This document shows, in pieces, positions 1-9,944 of a DNA stretch of 57,567 nucleotides. Below the pieces are notes generated by a model. That model did not search any database, was not told the origin of the DNA, and saw only the letters and a list, made by a program, of their open reading frames with translations. Position 1 is the stretch's first letter, and each line of letters begins with the position of its first letter. A program made the translations under genes and the position numbers. Origin of the DNA: Chitinophagaceae bacterium (GTDB taxonomy: Bacteria > Bacteroidota > Bacteroidia > Chitinophagales > Chitinophagaceae); NCBI GenBank assembly GCA_025363355.1, contig JANYEB010000245.1:1-57567 (forward strand), read 5' to 3'.

Positions 1-2921
1 AATCTAGAAGAAGTGCCTGATTGATCAGCTAAAGCATTTTGCACTCTCGGTACATCAGTGATATCCCCTGGTTTTTGCCATCTGCTTAAAATGTCTTTAT
101 GCCAAGCAATACCATAATCACCTAAGTGCATTAATCCAGCATAATTACCATCATAGAATTTACCGCCATAAGCAAAGGTTGCTAAAACAGATAATTCATA
201 ATTCTTAAATCTAAATGTATTGGTTAAACCTCCAGAAAATTTAGGTAATGCAGAACCACCAATGTAATATTGGGTTCCTTTTGAATAAGAATTAGTAACA
301 GTTCTTTGTCCCGTAGCTTTACCAGTGTTATCTAAAACATCCATATAATATAAAGCGTCTCCTGTAGCAGCATCAACACCAGCATACTCTCTCATATAAA
401 AATCATATATTGAGTGACCTTCTGCTAAGCGTTTAGTACCAGATACAATAACTTTAGGAAGTTTTGTAATTTCATTTTTATAAGTAGTGAAGTTTACATC
501 AATTCTCCAGTCAAAATTTTTCTTAATAATAGCATTATAACCTAATTGAACTTCCCAACCATAGTTTTTCATTTCACCTATATTTTTTGTAGTAATATCA
601 TTGCCTGTAGATAAAGCTATGGGTTCATTATAGAACATTCCTTTTGAACCACGATTAAAGTAATCAACAGAACCTTGTAATCTTCTGTTGAATAAAGAGA
701 AGTCAAAGCCGAAGTTTGTACCAGAAGGTTTTTCCCATAATAGTATAGGATTAGGTGCGGTTGGGTTAGGGATATATCCATTGGCGTTTGCATTAGGAAA
801 TCCACCTAAATACACATTTTGGTATGCATAATAATTGGGGTTACCGTCGGATTTGAAAATTGCCTCATTACCTAAACTTCCATAGTTAGCTTTAAATTTC
901 AATTCATTAACCCAACTAACTTTCTTCATAAATGCTTCTTGGGATAACCTCCAACCAAAACCAGCAGATGTAAAAGTTCCCCAACGCACAGCTTCTGCAA
1001 AGCGAGAATTACCATCTTTACGAACATCAGCTGAAACTAGATATTTTCTATTGAAATCATACCCCAAATGGGCAAATACAGATTGTATTCTTAAATTGTC
1101 CAAATATGAATCATTACCTTCCAACGTTGATGCACTACTTAACTGAGTTTGTCCTGGAAAAGCAAAACCAGTGCTAGTAGCTGAGGAACCTTCTTCTTGG
1201 AAATAATAATTTTCGTGACCCAATAAAGCACTAAAATTATGTTTCCCAAAAGATTGGTTCCAACTTAAAACTTCGTTTAAGGTGTAGGAAATTTGAGTAG
1301 AAGTTCCTTTTGTAGATCTTCCTTTTACACCAGCAGCATCTCCATATTGGTTGTTTTGATAAGTAGTTGAATACCCATTGAACATATTAATACCAAAAGT
1401 TGTTTTCAATGAAAAATGACTAGATAATTTTGCTTCTAAATAAGTGTTTGCATTAGCATTGAAATTTTTTGAACTTCTTTCATCTAACATAACAGTACCA
1501 AGTAAATTGGAATTACCAGCATAAGGTCTTGTACCCATTTGAGCAGGAATTCCGAAATCTAGTGCAGGCAATCCTGTTGCTGGGTCAATAACCAATGCAC
1601 CAGTAGTGGTATTATGTTGATAAACAGGGTAAATTGGTCCCATTTGTCTAGAATAGTAGAAAGGATTACTAGTTGCAGAACCTCCATTGATTACACCATT
1701 GTTTTTTGTAAAACCCCCATCAACATTCAATCCTGTTTTTAACCAATCATTAGCAGTTGAATTAACGTTTAAACGCATTGTATAACGCTTAAACCCAGTA
1801 TTAATCATTGTACCTTCTTCATTCAAATATCCCACAGAAAGAAGGTAATCTGATTTATCACTAGCACCAGCTATACTTGTGGTGATGTTTTGTCTTTTAG
1901 CTGTTCTGAACAAAGCTTTCGCCCAAGACTCATTCCATAGCAACTGAGCACTAGAATTTAATTTACCAGTTGTAGGACTAACTAGTTGATTACCTGAAAC
2001 ATTATATGCATTGTAAACTAAAACGTTTGGACCAGTTAAGTCATTAGAAGCAGCTAACCCAGCAGCAGCTGAAGTCATTGCAGATGGACCAAATTGGTTT
2101 GCATTTCTAGTAGCTTCCCACATCATTTCATAATATTCTTTTGGAGCTAATCTGTCGTATTCTGGAATACCACGAGTGATATAACCCTGAGTACCACGAA
2201 CAGAAATTTGAGCCTTCCCTTTCTTTCCTTTTTTAGTGTTAATCATAATAACACCATTAGAGCCACGAGCACCAAATAAAGCTGCAGATGCCGCATCTTT
2301 TAAAACAGTTACACTTTCAATGTCATCTGGAGAAATAGCAGAAATTGAACCATCATAAGGAATACCATTTAATACGTATAATGGGCTTGCACCTCCAGAT
2401 ATAGAACCAATACCTCTAATTCTGATATCAGCATTAGAACCAGGTGCACCACCACCATTTGTAGCAGCTAGTCCTGGGACTAATCCTTCTAGGGATTTTG
2501 TAAACGAAGAATTTTGTTGTTTAGCAATGTCTTTAGATCCTACAGTACCTTGAGATCCCGTAAATTCAGATAGCTTTTTAGTGCCATAAGGAACCTGAAC
2601 AACAACCTCATCCAAATCTGGGGCGGTAGACGCAGAAACAAGAGAAGCAGAAATCGTACCTGATGCAGGAATTGTTACAGTTTTGGTAGCTAACCCAACA
2701 CCACTAATTGTAACTGATTTAACATTTACTGGCACAGAAAGTGAAAAAGTACCATCTGCACTTGTGCTTGTACCTTTAGTGGAGCCATTTGCTTTTACTG
2801 TGGCACCGCCAACAGCAGCTCCTTTTTCGTCAGTAACCTTACCTGTTACAGTGCGGTTTTGTGCCCATACTTGAGCAATAGAAAAAAGGAAAAACATTAG
2901 AAAAGTCGTGAGTTTTCTCAT
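1..2921 (-). CDS. SusC/RagA-family TonB-linked outer membrane receptor, partial
   Basis: This is the N-terminal part (about 973 codons) of a SusC-type receptor. The reading frame stays open and runs off base 1, so the C-terminal end of the barrel is missing. The start at 2921 gives a signal peptide ending near WAQ (residues 15-21). A carboxypeptidase-regulatory-like domain follows (about 22-105, VTGKVTDEKGAAVGGATV), then the TonB plug (about 115-235) with the SusC-typical stretches IRIRGIGS, PLYVLNGIPYDG and VTVLKDAASAALFGARGSNG. Beta-barrel sequence fills the rest. SusC proteins import oligosaccharides or peptides with a SusD lipoprotein, whose gene would be expected just beyond base 1 on the same strand. 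The substrate cannot be deduced. The gene is divergent from the lycopene cyclase gene. Confidence 0.93.
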   Translation of the reverse strand, partial: MRKLTTFLMFFLFSIAQVWAQNRTVTGKVTDEKGAAVGGATVKANGSTKGTSTSADGTFSLSVPVNVKSVTISGVGLATKTVTIPASGTISASLVSASTAPDLDEVVVQVPYGTKKLSEFTGSQGTVGSKDIAKQQNSSFTKSLEGLVPGLAATNGGGAPGSNADIRIRGIGSISGGASPLYVLNGIPYDGSISAISPDDIESVTVLKDAASAALFGARGSNGVIMINTKKGKKGKAQISVRGTQGYITRGIPEYDRLAPKEYYEMMWEATRNANQFGPSAMTSAAAGLAASNDLTGPNVLVYNAYNVSGNQLVSPTTGKLNSSAQLLWNESWAKALFRTAKRQNITTSIAGASDKSDYLLSVGYLNEEGTMINTGFKRYTMRLNVNSTANDWLKTGLNVDGGFTKNNGVINGGSATSNPFYYSRQMGPIYPVYQHNTTTGALVIDPATGLPALDFGIPAQMGTRPYAGNSNLLGTVMLDERSSKNFNANANTYLEAKLSSHFSLKTTFGINMFNGYSTTYQNNQYGDAAGVKGRSTKGTSTQISYTLNEVLSWNQSFGKHNFSALLGHENYYFQEEGSSATSTGFAFPGQTQLSSASTLEGNDSYLDNLRIQSVFAHLGYDFNRKYLVSADVRKDGNSRFAEAVRWGTFTSAGFGWRLSQEAFMKKVSWVNELKFKANYGSLGNEAIFKSDGNPNYYAYQNVYLGGFPNANANGYIPNPTAPNPILLWEKPSGTNFGFDFSLFNRRLQGSVDYFNRGSKGMFYNEPIALSTGNDITTKNIGEMKNYGWEVQLGYNAIIKKNFDWRIDVNFTTYKNEITKLPKVIVSGTKRLAEGHSIYDFYMREYAGVDAATGDALYYMDVLDNTGKATGQRTVTNSYSKGTQYYIGGSALPKFSGGLTNTFRFKNYELSVLATFAYGGKFYDGNYAGLMHLGDYGIAWHKDILSRWQKPGDITDVPRVQNALADQSGTSSR

Positions 2922-3059
2922 ATCGCGTTTTTAAATTAAAAAATTAAGTTTGCAATAATAAGACAAAAAGTTTTAACATTTTGTTGCATCATTTAACAAA
3001 AAATTATAATTTCCTTACAAATAAATGATTTTCAATAACTAAATTATTAAATTTACACT

Positions 3060-4208
3060 ATGAAGCGATATGATTACATTATTTGTGGTGCCGGTTGTGC
3101 AGGTTTAACTTTTCTATATGAAATTATTTCGTATGACAAAACAAAAAATAAGAAAATCCTAGTAATTGACACCAGCATAAAGAACCAGAATGACAGAACT
3201 TGGTGCTTTTGGGACAATAATGAATCAAACTTTAGGGATATTATCAACCATCAATGGAGCCAGTTAAATTTTAAAACTAATAACTTTCAAAAGAAGTTAT
3301 TGATAACCCCATACATATATAGTATGATTAACGGGTTAGATTTTTATCAGTACATTTTGTCTATGTTATCTAACCACCACAATATTGAAATAAAACAAGA
3401 AAATGTATTAAATATAGAAAACACAGAAAATGGGGTTGAGGTTAAAACTTCTAATAAAACATATTTAACAGAATATGCTTTCAACTCAATCATTTTTGAT
3501 AAGAAGACAATTGAAACTAAAAATAGTTTGTTACAACACTTTAAAGGAATTGAAATAGAAACACAAAACGATGTTTTCAATCCTGAAGAAGCCACGTTTA
3601 TGGATTTTTCAACTAGCCAAGCAAAAGGTACAAGTTTTATATATGTGTTACCAACTGCAAAAAAGAAGGCTTTGATAGAGTATACATTGTTCACAAAAAA
3701 TATTTTAGAGCAAAAAGATTACGATGATGTTTTAGAGGATTACATAAAAAACAAACTAGGCATCAAGGAATATATAACAAACCATACTGAGTTTGGAATT
3801 ATTCCAATGACCGATTACAAATTCAAAAGATTCAATGGTAACATTATCAATCTTGGCACTGTTGCAGGATGTGTAAAACCTAGTAGTGGCTTTGCTTTCA
3901 ATTTTATTCAAAGACATACAAAACAAATTGTAGCCTTACTTGCACAAGGCAAAAAACCTCATCTTAAAAAAAGTTTTAATGACAGGAAGTTTCATTTATA
4001 CGACGCTGTTCTACTTGAAGTTCTAGCTGAAAATAAAATGCAAGGAAGCGAAGTTTTTGCAAGCATTTTCAAGAAAAACTCACCCCAACTCGTTTTAAAA
4101 TTTCTGGACAATCAAACAAATATTTGGGAAGATTTAAAAATTATGACAAGTGTTCCTTCAAAGATTTTTTTACCTATAGCTTTGAAGAAAATATTTACCG
4201 TAAAATAA
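3060..4208 (+). CDS. crtY: Lycopene cyclase, FAD-dependent CrtY/CrtL type
   Basis: A 382-residue flavoprotein expected to cyclise the psi-ends of lycopene to beta-ionone rings in carotenoid synthesis at the membrane. The N-terminus is a dinucleotide-binding fold (YDYIICGAGCAGL, GxGxxG at residues 10-15). It is followed by NDRTWCFW (44-51), a hallmark of lycopene cyclases. Length matches the CrtY family (about 380). No other carotenoid gene is in the window, so crtY is separated from its pathway partners here. The stop codon overlaps the ATG of the next gene (TAATG), implying translational coupling to the PfkB-family kinase, a pairing with no obvious metabolic logic. Confidence 0.85.
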   Translation: MKRYDYIICGAGCAGLTFLYEIISYDKTKNKKILVIDTSIKNQNDRTWCFWDNNESNFRDIINHQWSQLNFKTNNFQKKLLITPYIYSMINGLDFYQYILSMLSNHHNIEIKQENVLNIENTENGVEVKTSNKTYLTEYAFNSIIFDKKTIETKNSLLQHFKGIEIETQNDVFNPEEATFMDFSTSQAKGTSFIYVLPTAKKKALIEYTLFTKNILEQKDYDDVLEDYIKNKLGIKEYITNHTEFGIIPMTDYKFKRFNGNIINLGTVAGCVKPSSGFAFNFIQRHTKQIVALLAQGKKPHLKKSFNDRKFHLYDAVLLEVLAENKMQGSEVFASIFKKNSPQLVLKFLDNQTNIWEDLKIMTSVPSKIFLPIALKKIFTVK

Positions 4209-5146
4209 TGTCTAAAATATTAACACTAACACTTAACCCCTGTATAGATAAAACCATTTGGGTTGACAAACTCATTCCAGAAAAAAAATTAAAAGGCAAA
4301 CATCCTGAAGATGAGCCAGGTGGTGGAGGTATTAATGTATCTAGAGCTATTAATTTTCTTGGAGAAAATAGCAAAGCCATTTTTTTTAATGGTGGTTATA
4401 CTGGCTCATATTTTTTACAGCTACTAAACAATGAAAACATTGTCTTTATTGAATCTGGCATCGCTGGAGACACAAGAACTAATTTAATGTTGATTGATGA
4501 AAGCACTCTTTTAGAATACAGAATTGGAGTGGAGGGTCCTGAAATTTCAGCATCAGAAACAGAAAAATTATTGCACATTATTAAGCAACAAAAAAATTAT
4601 GAATTTTTGGTTGCAAGTGGCAGTTTGCCCAAAGGAATTGCTGATGGTTTTTATGCCGAAGTTGCAGCTATTGTTGCATTTCATAATGCAAAATTTATTT
4701 TAGATACATCAGGTATTGCATTACAAAAAGCCCTTCAGCAAAAGCTATTTTTACTAAAGCCAAATCTTAATGAATTGAGTTTGCTTTGTGGAATTAGTGA
4801 AGATGCCAACATTGCTGATATTATTCAAGCTACAAAACAGTTATTAAATAAAATAAACTGTTCTGTAATTGTAGTTTCTCTTGGTGCAAGTGGTGCTATA
4901 TTAGTTACTGAAATTGAAACGCATCACATACTACCACCAAAAGTTGAAGTTAAAAGCACGGTTGGTGCTGGTGACTCAATGGTTGCAGGTATGACAATTG
5001 CTTTATCAAAAAATCTATCTTGGAAAGAAGTTTTGCAGTATGGAATTGCCTGTGGCACTGCTGCTACATTGAATAGTGGTAGAGGATTATGCAATACAAT
5101 TGATGTGGAAAGATTATATAAGGAGCTTCTGAATAATAAATCGTAA
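4208..5146 (+). CDS. PfkB-family sugar kinase (1-phosphofructokinase / 6-phosphofructokinase 2-like)
   Basis: A 312-residue ribokinase-family kinase. The start is taken at the ATG that overlaps the crtY stop codon, because the protein then begins MSKILTLTLNPCIDKT, the normal N-terminus of the FruK/PfkB/LacC group. PfkB signature 1 lies near residues 37-52 (PGGGGINVSRAINFLG). Signature 2 lies near 250-260 (TVGAGDSMVAGM), with the GAGD anion hole and catalytic Asp. Members of this group phosphorylate fructose-1-P, fructose-6-P or tagatose-6-P. The sequence alone does not settle which, and no PTS genes are near to favour FruK. Confidence 0.8.
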   Translation: MSKILTLTLNPCIDKTIWVDKLIPEKKLKGKHPEDEPGGGGINVSRAINFLGENSKAIFFNGGYTGSYFLQLLNNENIVFIESGIAGDTRTNLMLIDESTLLEYRIGVEGPEISASETEKLLHIIKQQKNYEFLVASGSLPKGIADGFYAEVAAIVAFHNAKFILDTSGIALQKALQQKLFLLKPNLNELSLLCGISEDANIADIIQATKQLLNKINCSVIVVSLGASGAILVTEIETHHILPPKVEVKSTVGAGDSMVAGMTIALSKNLSWKEVLQYGIACGTAATLNSGRGLCNTIDVERLYKELLNNKS

Positions 5147-5183
5147 TGAGCGATTCGTTTGATACTTTTATCTTCGCCACATT

Positions 5184-6386
5184 ATGCAGCAATTAGATAA
5201 CGAACAACTCATTCAAACAGCTCAGCAGTTTGGAACACCGCTCTATATTTATCACAGTGAAAAAATTACAGAACAACATCAAAAATTAAAAGCAGCTTTT
5301 TACAAGCCAAATACTAAGATTTTTTTTGCATGTAAAGCATTAACAAATATTAGCATTTTAACCCATATAAAAAATATTGGTTGTAACATTGATTGCAGTA
5401 GTATCAACGAAGTAAAGCTTGCAATACACGTAGGTTTCAGCACAAAAAACATTTTATATACTAGCAATGGCATTGCTTTTAAAGAAATAGAAGAAGCAAA
5501 AAAATTAGGAGTAAATATTACCATCGATAGTCTTTCAAATCTTGCAAAATTTGGAGAAAAATTTGGCAATACATATCCACTTAGTTTAAGGATTAGACCT
5601 AACATAATGGGTGGTGGAAATCTGCAAATTTCTACTGGTCACGATGAAAGTAAATTTGGAATTCCTGTTACACAATTAGACCAAATTTTACAAACAGTTC
5701 AGCAACATAATATCAATGTTGAAGGGTTGCATATTCATACAGGAAGCGACATTGATGACATTGAAGTTTTTATCAAAGGAATAGAAGTTTTGTTTGAAAT
5801 ACTACACCACTTTCCTAACCTTAAATTTATTGACTTAGGAAGTGGTTTTAAAGTAAAATATAAAGCAACTGATAAAGGAACAGACATTAACTTATTAGCA
5901 CAAAAAATTTACGAAGATTTTGAAAATCATCCTGCTGCCAAAGATTTAGAAATTTGGTTTGAGCCTGGTAAATTTTTAGTTAGCGAATCTGGATATTTTA
6001 TTACTCAAGTCAATGTAATAAAACATAATGAGGAAGCTACTTTCATTGGCATTGATAGTGGGTTTAATCATTTAATTCGACCAATGTTCTATGGCTCCTA
6101 TCACACCATAAAAAACATTAGCAATCCGTTGGGAGAAGCAAAAGAATATGCTGTAGTTGGCAACCTATGTGAAACAGATACTTTTGCTTGGCAACGAAAA
6201 ATTGAAGAAACAAAAGAAGGTGATTATTTATGTTTTTATAATGCTGGTGCTTATGGTTTTGAAATGAGTAGCAATTTTAATAGTCGTTTTAAACCAGCAG
6301 AAGTATTATTTAAAAATAATGAACCATATTTGATAAGAAAAAGAGATGAATTTGAAGACCTACTTCATAAGCAAATTATGATTTAA
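5184..6386 (+). CDS. lysA: Diaminopimelate decarboxylase
   Basis: A 400-residue PLP enzyme of the alanine-racemase-fold decarboxylases, catalysing the last step of lysine synthesis (meso-DAP to lysine). The Schiff-base lysine is in FFACKALTN (K51). The phosphate-binding HIHTGSDI segment lies near residue 200. EPGKFL near 260, GNLCETDTF near 335 and the C-terminal NAGAYGFEMSSNFNSR are typical LysA motifs, the Cys in CET being the catalytic cysteine donated across the dimer. Length is close to the usual 400-420. A TACTTTTA box lies 14 bases upstream. Carboxynorspermidine decarboxylase is the main alternative, but the CE motif and overall pattern fit LysA better. Confidence 0.85.
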   Translation: MQQLDNEQLIQTAQQFGTPLYIYHSEKITEQHQKLKAAFYKPNTKIFFACKALTNISILTHIKNIGCNIDCSSINEVKLAIHVGFSTKNILYTSNGIAFKEIEEAKKLGVNITIDSLSNLAKFGEKFGNTYPLSLRIRPNIMGGGNLQISTGHDESKFGIPVTQLDQILQTVQQHNINVEGLHIHTGSDIDDIEVFIKGIEVLFEILHHFPNLKFIDLGSGFKVKYKATDKGTDINLLAQKIYEDFENHPAAKDLEIWFEPGKFLVSESGYFITQVNVIKHNEEATFIGIDSGFNHLIRPMFYGSYHTIKNISNPLGEAKEYAVVGNLCETDTFAWQRKIEETKEGDYLCFYNAGAYGFEMSSNFNSRFKPAEVLFKNNEPYLIRKRDEFEDLLHKQIMI

Positions 6387-6423
6387 TATTGAGGAACTAG
6401 AAATCAAAAACGAGAAACTGATA

Positions 6424-7203
6424 ATGATTGAAATAAAAAACATTAAGAAAACCTTTGGAGACAAAACAATTTTGCAGGACATTTCTGCTGTTTTTCAAAC
6501 AGGAAAATGCAACCTAATTATTGGAACAAGTGGTAGTGGCAAAACTGTTTTAACTAAATGTATGGTTGGTTTGTTTCAGCCAGATTTAGGAGAAATTTTG
6601 TATGATGGAGAAGATATGCTTCCAATGGATAAAGCCACAAGAAAATCACTTCGTCAGCAAATTGGAATGTTGTTTCAAGGCTCTGCGTTATTTGATAGTA
6701 TGACAGTTGAAGACAATATTAAATTTCCTTTGGATATGTTTACAGATTGGACTTATGCTAAAAAATTAGAACGAGTTAATGAAGTTTTGGCTAGAGTAAA
6801 TTTAAAAGATACTAACAAAAAATTTCCTGCTGAGATAAGTGGTGGAATGAAAAAAAGAGTAGGTATTGCAAGGGCGATTGTTCTTAATCCTAAATATCTT
6901 TTTTGCGATGAACCTAATAGTGGACTTGATCCACAAACTTCATTGTTGATAGACAAATTGATAAAAGATATTACAACAGAATTTAATATTACAACCATTG
7001 TTGTTACACACGATATGAATAGTGTAATGGAAATTGGAGATAATATTGTTTATCTTCACCAAGGTCGTAAACAATGGGAAGGCAACAATAAAGAAATCAT
7101 TTTTAGCAAAGATGAACTGCTCAATAATTTCATTTTTGCATCAGAGTTTTTGCAAGATGCAAAAGCTATGAGAATGATGGAAGCCAAGCAAGGAAAACAT
7201 TAG
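6424..7203 (+). CDS. ABC transporter ATP-binding protein, MlaF-like
   Basis: A 259-residue ABC ATPase. Walker A is GTSGSGKT (34-41), the signature is ISGGMKKR (about 138-145), Walker B is YLFCDEPNSGLDP and the H-loop is VVTHDM. SGGMKKR with EPNSGLDP is characteristic of the Mla/Ttg2A lipid-transport ATPases, which work with an MlaE permease and an MCE-domain protein to move phospholipids between the two membranes. In many genomes the permease gene is adjacent; here the neighbours are lysA and a thioredoxin-like gene, so the partners must be elsewhere. The gap from lysA contains a short low-complexity stretch (GAACTAGAAATC, GAGAAACTG). Confidence 0.82.
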   Translation: MIEIKNIKKTFGDKTILQDISAVFQTGKCNLIIGTSGSGKTVLTKCMVGLFQPDLGEILYDGEDMLPMDKATRKSLRQQIGMLFQGSALFDSMTVEDNIKFPLDMFTDWTYAKKLERVNEVLARVNLKDTNKKFPAEISGGMKKRVGIARAIVLNPKYLFCDEPNSGLDPQTSLLIDKLIKDITTEFNITTIVVTHDMNSVMEIGDNIVYLHQGRKQWEGNNKEIIFSKDELLNNFIFASEFLQDAKAMRMMEAKQGKH

Positions 7204-7235
7204 CCTTTGGCTTCACATTTGCTTAAAAAAATACA

Positions 7236-7820
7236 ATGAAAAAAATATTATCGATCCTTTTCTTTCTTCTTCCAACTGTTGCATTTTTGCAACCTTCAAA
7301 AGATACATCAGCTCCATATTTTAAAAATAATGGATATCCTGACATTAAATTATTACTTACTGATAGTTCAACTATTTTTACCAAAGCAGACCTGCCAAAA
7401 GATAAAATAGTTGCTCTTATTTTCTTTTCGCCAGATTGCGAACATTGCCAACACACAGTAAAGGAAATGATTCCCAAAATGGATAGTCTTTCTAATCTTT
7501 TTATGGTTTGGAATGGGCCAAGTTACTTGCCATTAGAACAGGACAGAGAGTTTTATACTCATTATCATTTAGCAGATTATAGCAATATTGTATTGGGTAA
7601 AGAAATGAGCTATTTTATGCCTTTGCATTATAGAATTGAAATCACACCTTATGCAGCTATTTATAAAAATGGCAAGTTTTTTACAGAGTTTAGAAAAGGA
7701 ATTGAATTAGAAGATTTGATAGCTTTAGCAAATAATACATATATCATTCCCCCAATTGTAATAGAAACAATTCCTGCAAAAAAAGTTGCAAAGAAAACAA
7801 AGAAAAAGTACAGAAAATAA
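7236..7820 (+). CDS. Exported thioredoxin-like protein
   Basis: A 194-residue protein with a signal peptide (MKKILSILFFLLPTVAFLQP) and a thioredoxin-fold core. FFSPDCEHCQHTVKEM carries a CEHC redox pair (C68, C71), and a cis-Pro-like ITPYAAIYKNG lies near residue 147. The fold suggests a TlpA/AhpC-TSA-like periplasmic thiol oxidoreductase. The C-terminal tail is strongly basic (KKVAKKTKKKYRK). It lies 32 bases downstream of the MlaF-like gene and could share its transcript. Substrate unknown. The gene is convergent with proB, with only 8 bases between the stops. Confidence 0.75.
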   Translation: MKKILSILFFLLPTVAFLQPSKDTSAPYFKNNGYPDIKLLLTDSSTIFTKADLPKDKIVALIFFSPDCEHCQHTVKEMIPKMDSLSNLFMVWNGPSYLPLEQDREFYTHYHLADYSNIVLGKEMSYFMPLHYRIEITPYAAIYKNGKFFTEFRKGIELEDLIALANNTYIIPPIVIETIPAKKVAKKTKKKYRK

Positions 7821-7828
7821 AAGCAATT

Positions 7829-8590
7829 TTATTTGAATGATGTAAATGCTTTTATCCCATTCATTGCATTGAAAATAAAGTTTTCTTGCTGACCATTTAC
7901 TATCCACATTTCAATATTATTTTCAACACAAAGTTCAGCAGCAATTAACTTACTTTGCATTCCTCCTGTACCTTGATTACTTTTAGTTGAACTCATTAAA
8001 TGCTTTACAGCATTAATGTCTGTCACTTGTTCAATCAAAATTGCATTTGCATTTTTTTTTGGATCACTATCATAAAAACCATCAATATCACTTGCTAAAA
8101 TCAATAAGTTTGCTTTAACTAAAATGGCAACCAATGCAGCCAATTTATCATTATCACCAAACTTAATTTCCTCTGTTGCCACAGTATCATTTTCGTTAAT
8201 AATAGGAATATAATTATGTTGCCAAAGTATATCAATGGTATTTAAGATATTATGCTTTGCATTATCGCTACTAACATCATTATATGTTAAAAGGCATTGG
8301 GCAGTTTTTAAATTATAATCGTTAAAAACATCTTGATATCTGTTCATTAAAAAAGGCTGACCAATTGCAGCCAATGCTTGCTTTTGTGCAATATCATCAA
8401 GGTTACCACCACTCCATTGAATAGTTTGTTTTGCTGCAGCTACAGCACCAGATGAAACAATGATAATATCAAAATCCTTTTGCAATAATTGTATTTGCTG
8501 GGCAATGTCTTCCATCTTGCCACGCTTAATAAGATTGGTGCTATTGGTTAATGTGCTGGTGCCAATTTTCAATACTAATTTCTTCTTCAT
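7829..8590 (-). CDS. proB: Glutamate 5-kinase, short form without PUA domain
   Basis: A 253-residue amino-acid kinase catalysing the first step of proline synthesis (glutamate to glutamyl-5-phosphate). The start at 8590 gives MKKKLVLKIGTSTLTN, the standard ProB beginning. Further motifs are IVSSGAVAAAK, NENDTVATEEIKFGDND and ILASDIDGFYDSDP. The protein ends after the kinase domain: the C-terminal PUA domain of the 367-residue E. coli enzyme is absent, as in many short ProBs. It starts 8 bases after the proA stop, and an AAAGGA sequence lies in the junction, so the two genes form an operon in the order proA-proB. Confidence 0.92.
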   Translation of the reverse strand: MKKKLVLKIGTSTLTNSTNLIKRGKMEDIAQQIQLLQKDFDIIIVSSGAVAAAKQTIQWSGGNLDDIAQKQALAAIGQPFLMNRYQDVFNDYNLKTAQCLLTYNDVSSDNAKHNILNTIDILWQHNYIPIINENDTVATEEIKFGDNDKLAALVAILVKANLLILASDIDGFYDSDPKKNANAILIEQVTDINAVKHLMSSTKSNQGTGGMQSKLIAAELCVENNIEMWIVNGQQENFIFNAMNGIKAFTSFK

Positions 8591-8598
8591 AAATTCCT

Positions 8599-9768
8599 TT
8601 AATTTCTTATTTGTCCGTTTCCCTTTATAATCCATTTATTGGTCACCAAATGTTGTAAACCCAATGGCCCACGATGGTGCAGTTTATCGGTACTAATTGC
8701 CATTTCTGCACCTAATCCAAATTGTCCTCCATCAGTAAAACGTGTGCTGGCATTGCTATATACAGCAGCACAATCTACATTTTGAATAAAGTAATCAATA
8801 TTATTTTGATTGTTACTTAAGATACTTGCAGAATGTTTGCCACAATATTTATTAATCATTTCACTGGCATTATTTGCATTTTCTGATTCAATAATTACAA
8901 TCTTTTTTGCAAGAAATTCCTCATACAAAATACCATCGCCCATTTCATTTTTATACATCACAACTTCAACACTTTCTTTCTTTAATTCTTCAATAATATT
9001 ATTGTAAAATGTTTGATTATTTGCAATCCAATTAGTATTAAAAATAACTTTATCCAAAGAATTGCAAGCACTGATATTGCCAAGTTTTGCATTTAATATG
9101 ATGGGCAGAATGATTTCATTATTTACAGTTTCATCTACGTAAATAAAATTATTTCCTCTGCCACTAATCATTACAGGAATACTTGAATATTGCTTCACAA
9201 ATTTTATTAAACTTTCACCACCTCTAGGTATCACTAAATCAATAGTATTTTGTTGTTCCTGCAAGTAAGTTTGTGTCTCAGTTCTATCAAGTGTTAAGTA
9301 CTCAATAAAATCTATTGAAACATTATTTTTTGCAAGAGCCTGATGCCATAATCCAACTAAAAACTGATTGCTTGAATGCGATTCTTTCCCACCCTTTAAT
9401 TTAATTTTGTTACCAGCCTTAAAAGCAATTGCAGCCGCTTCAATAGTAACATCTGGGCGACTTTCATAGATAATCAAAATAGTTCCAAATGGTGATGTTC
9501 TGTTTTCAATTTGCAAATTATCTGGTGTTGTAAAACTGTACAATAAATTATTTACAGGACTTTGCAATGATGCTACAGTTTGCAAACTATTTATCATAGC
9601 TTGTAGCTTCTTATCATCGATTTTTAGGCGATTTAACAAAGTCATATCATCACCAGAATAAGCATTCATTTCTTGCTTATTTATTTCAAAAAATTCTGCT
9701 TGTTTTTGTTGCAATAATCTAGCAACATCTAACAATACTTTATCTATAAGTTCAACACTCAAATACAT
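8599..9768 (-). CDS. proA: Gamma-glutamyl phosphate reductase
   Basis: An aldehyde-dehydrogenase-fold enzyme of 389 residues reducing glutamyl-5-phosphate to the semialdehyde with NADPH. Visible motifs are IYESRPDVTIEAAAIAFKAGN, LVIPRGGESLI, the active-site region LGNISACNSLDKVIFN with the catalytic Cys, and the C-terminal GLGAEMAISTDKLHHRGP. The start at 9768 (MYLSVELID) is preferred to one ten codons upstream, since the upstream extension (MRSYFYKKQK) looks unlike the family. TATTTTTA about 20 bases upstream on the minus strand resembles the promoter -7 element. Followed directly by proB. Confidence 0.93.
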   Translation of the reverse strand: MYLSVELIDKVLLDVARLLQQKQAEFFEINKQEMNAYSGDDMTLLNRLKIDDKKLQAMINSLQTVASLQSPVNNLLYSFTTPDNLQIENRTSPFGTILIIYESRPDVTIEAAAIAFKAGNKIKLKGGKESHSSNQFLVGLWHQALAKNNVSIDFIEYLTLDRTETQTYLQEQQNTIDLVIPRGGESLIKFVKQYSSIPVMISGRGNNFIYVDETVNNEIILPIILNAKLGNISACNSLDKVIFNTNWIANNQTFYNNIIEELKKESVEVVMYKNEMGDGILYEEFLAKKIVIIESENANNASEMINKYCGKHSASILSNNQNNIDYFIQNVDCAAVYSNASTRFTDGGQFGLGAEMAISTDKLHHRGPLGLQHLVTNKWIIKGNGQIRN

Positions 9769-9896
9769 TTTCTGTTTTTTGTAAAAATAGCTTCGCAAAC
9801 GTTATTGTGTAAAATGAACACAGGATTTATTGCTAAAAATGGTATTTAACGCCTGTTTTTCATTCAAAAAAAATAAAAAAGCTTATGATTTGCTTG

Positions 9897-9904
9897 TAGT
9901 TTTG
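9897..9904 (+). promoter_or_regulatory. TAnnTTTG -7 element upstream of mdh
   Basis: TAGTTTTG matches the Bacteroidota -7 consensus TAnnTTTG and lies about 40 bases before the mdh ATG. It is followed by CCGCAC. No clear -33 TTTG at the usual 19-21 base spacing is visible. Confidence 0.5.
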
Positions 9905-9944
9905 CCGCACAAAAATTATTCTCTTAAACCATAAAACATTTTCA

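Noticed and set aside
4124-4207. Longer start for the PfkB-family kinase
   Set aside because: The 28-residue extension lies inside crtY and is absent from the family; the ATG at 4208 overlapping the crtY stop gives the standard N-terminus.
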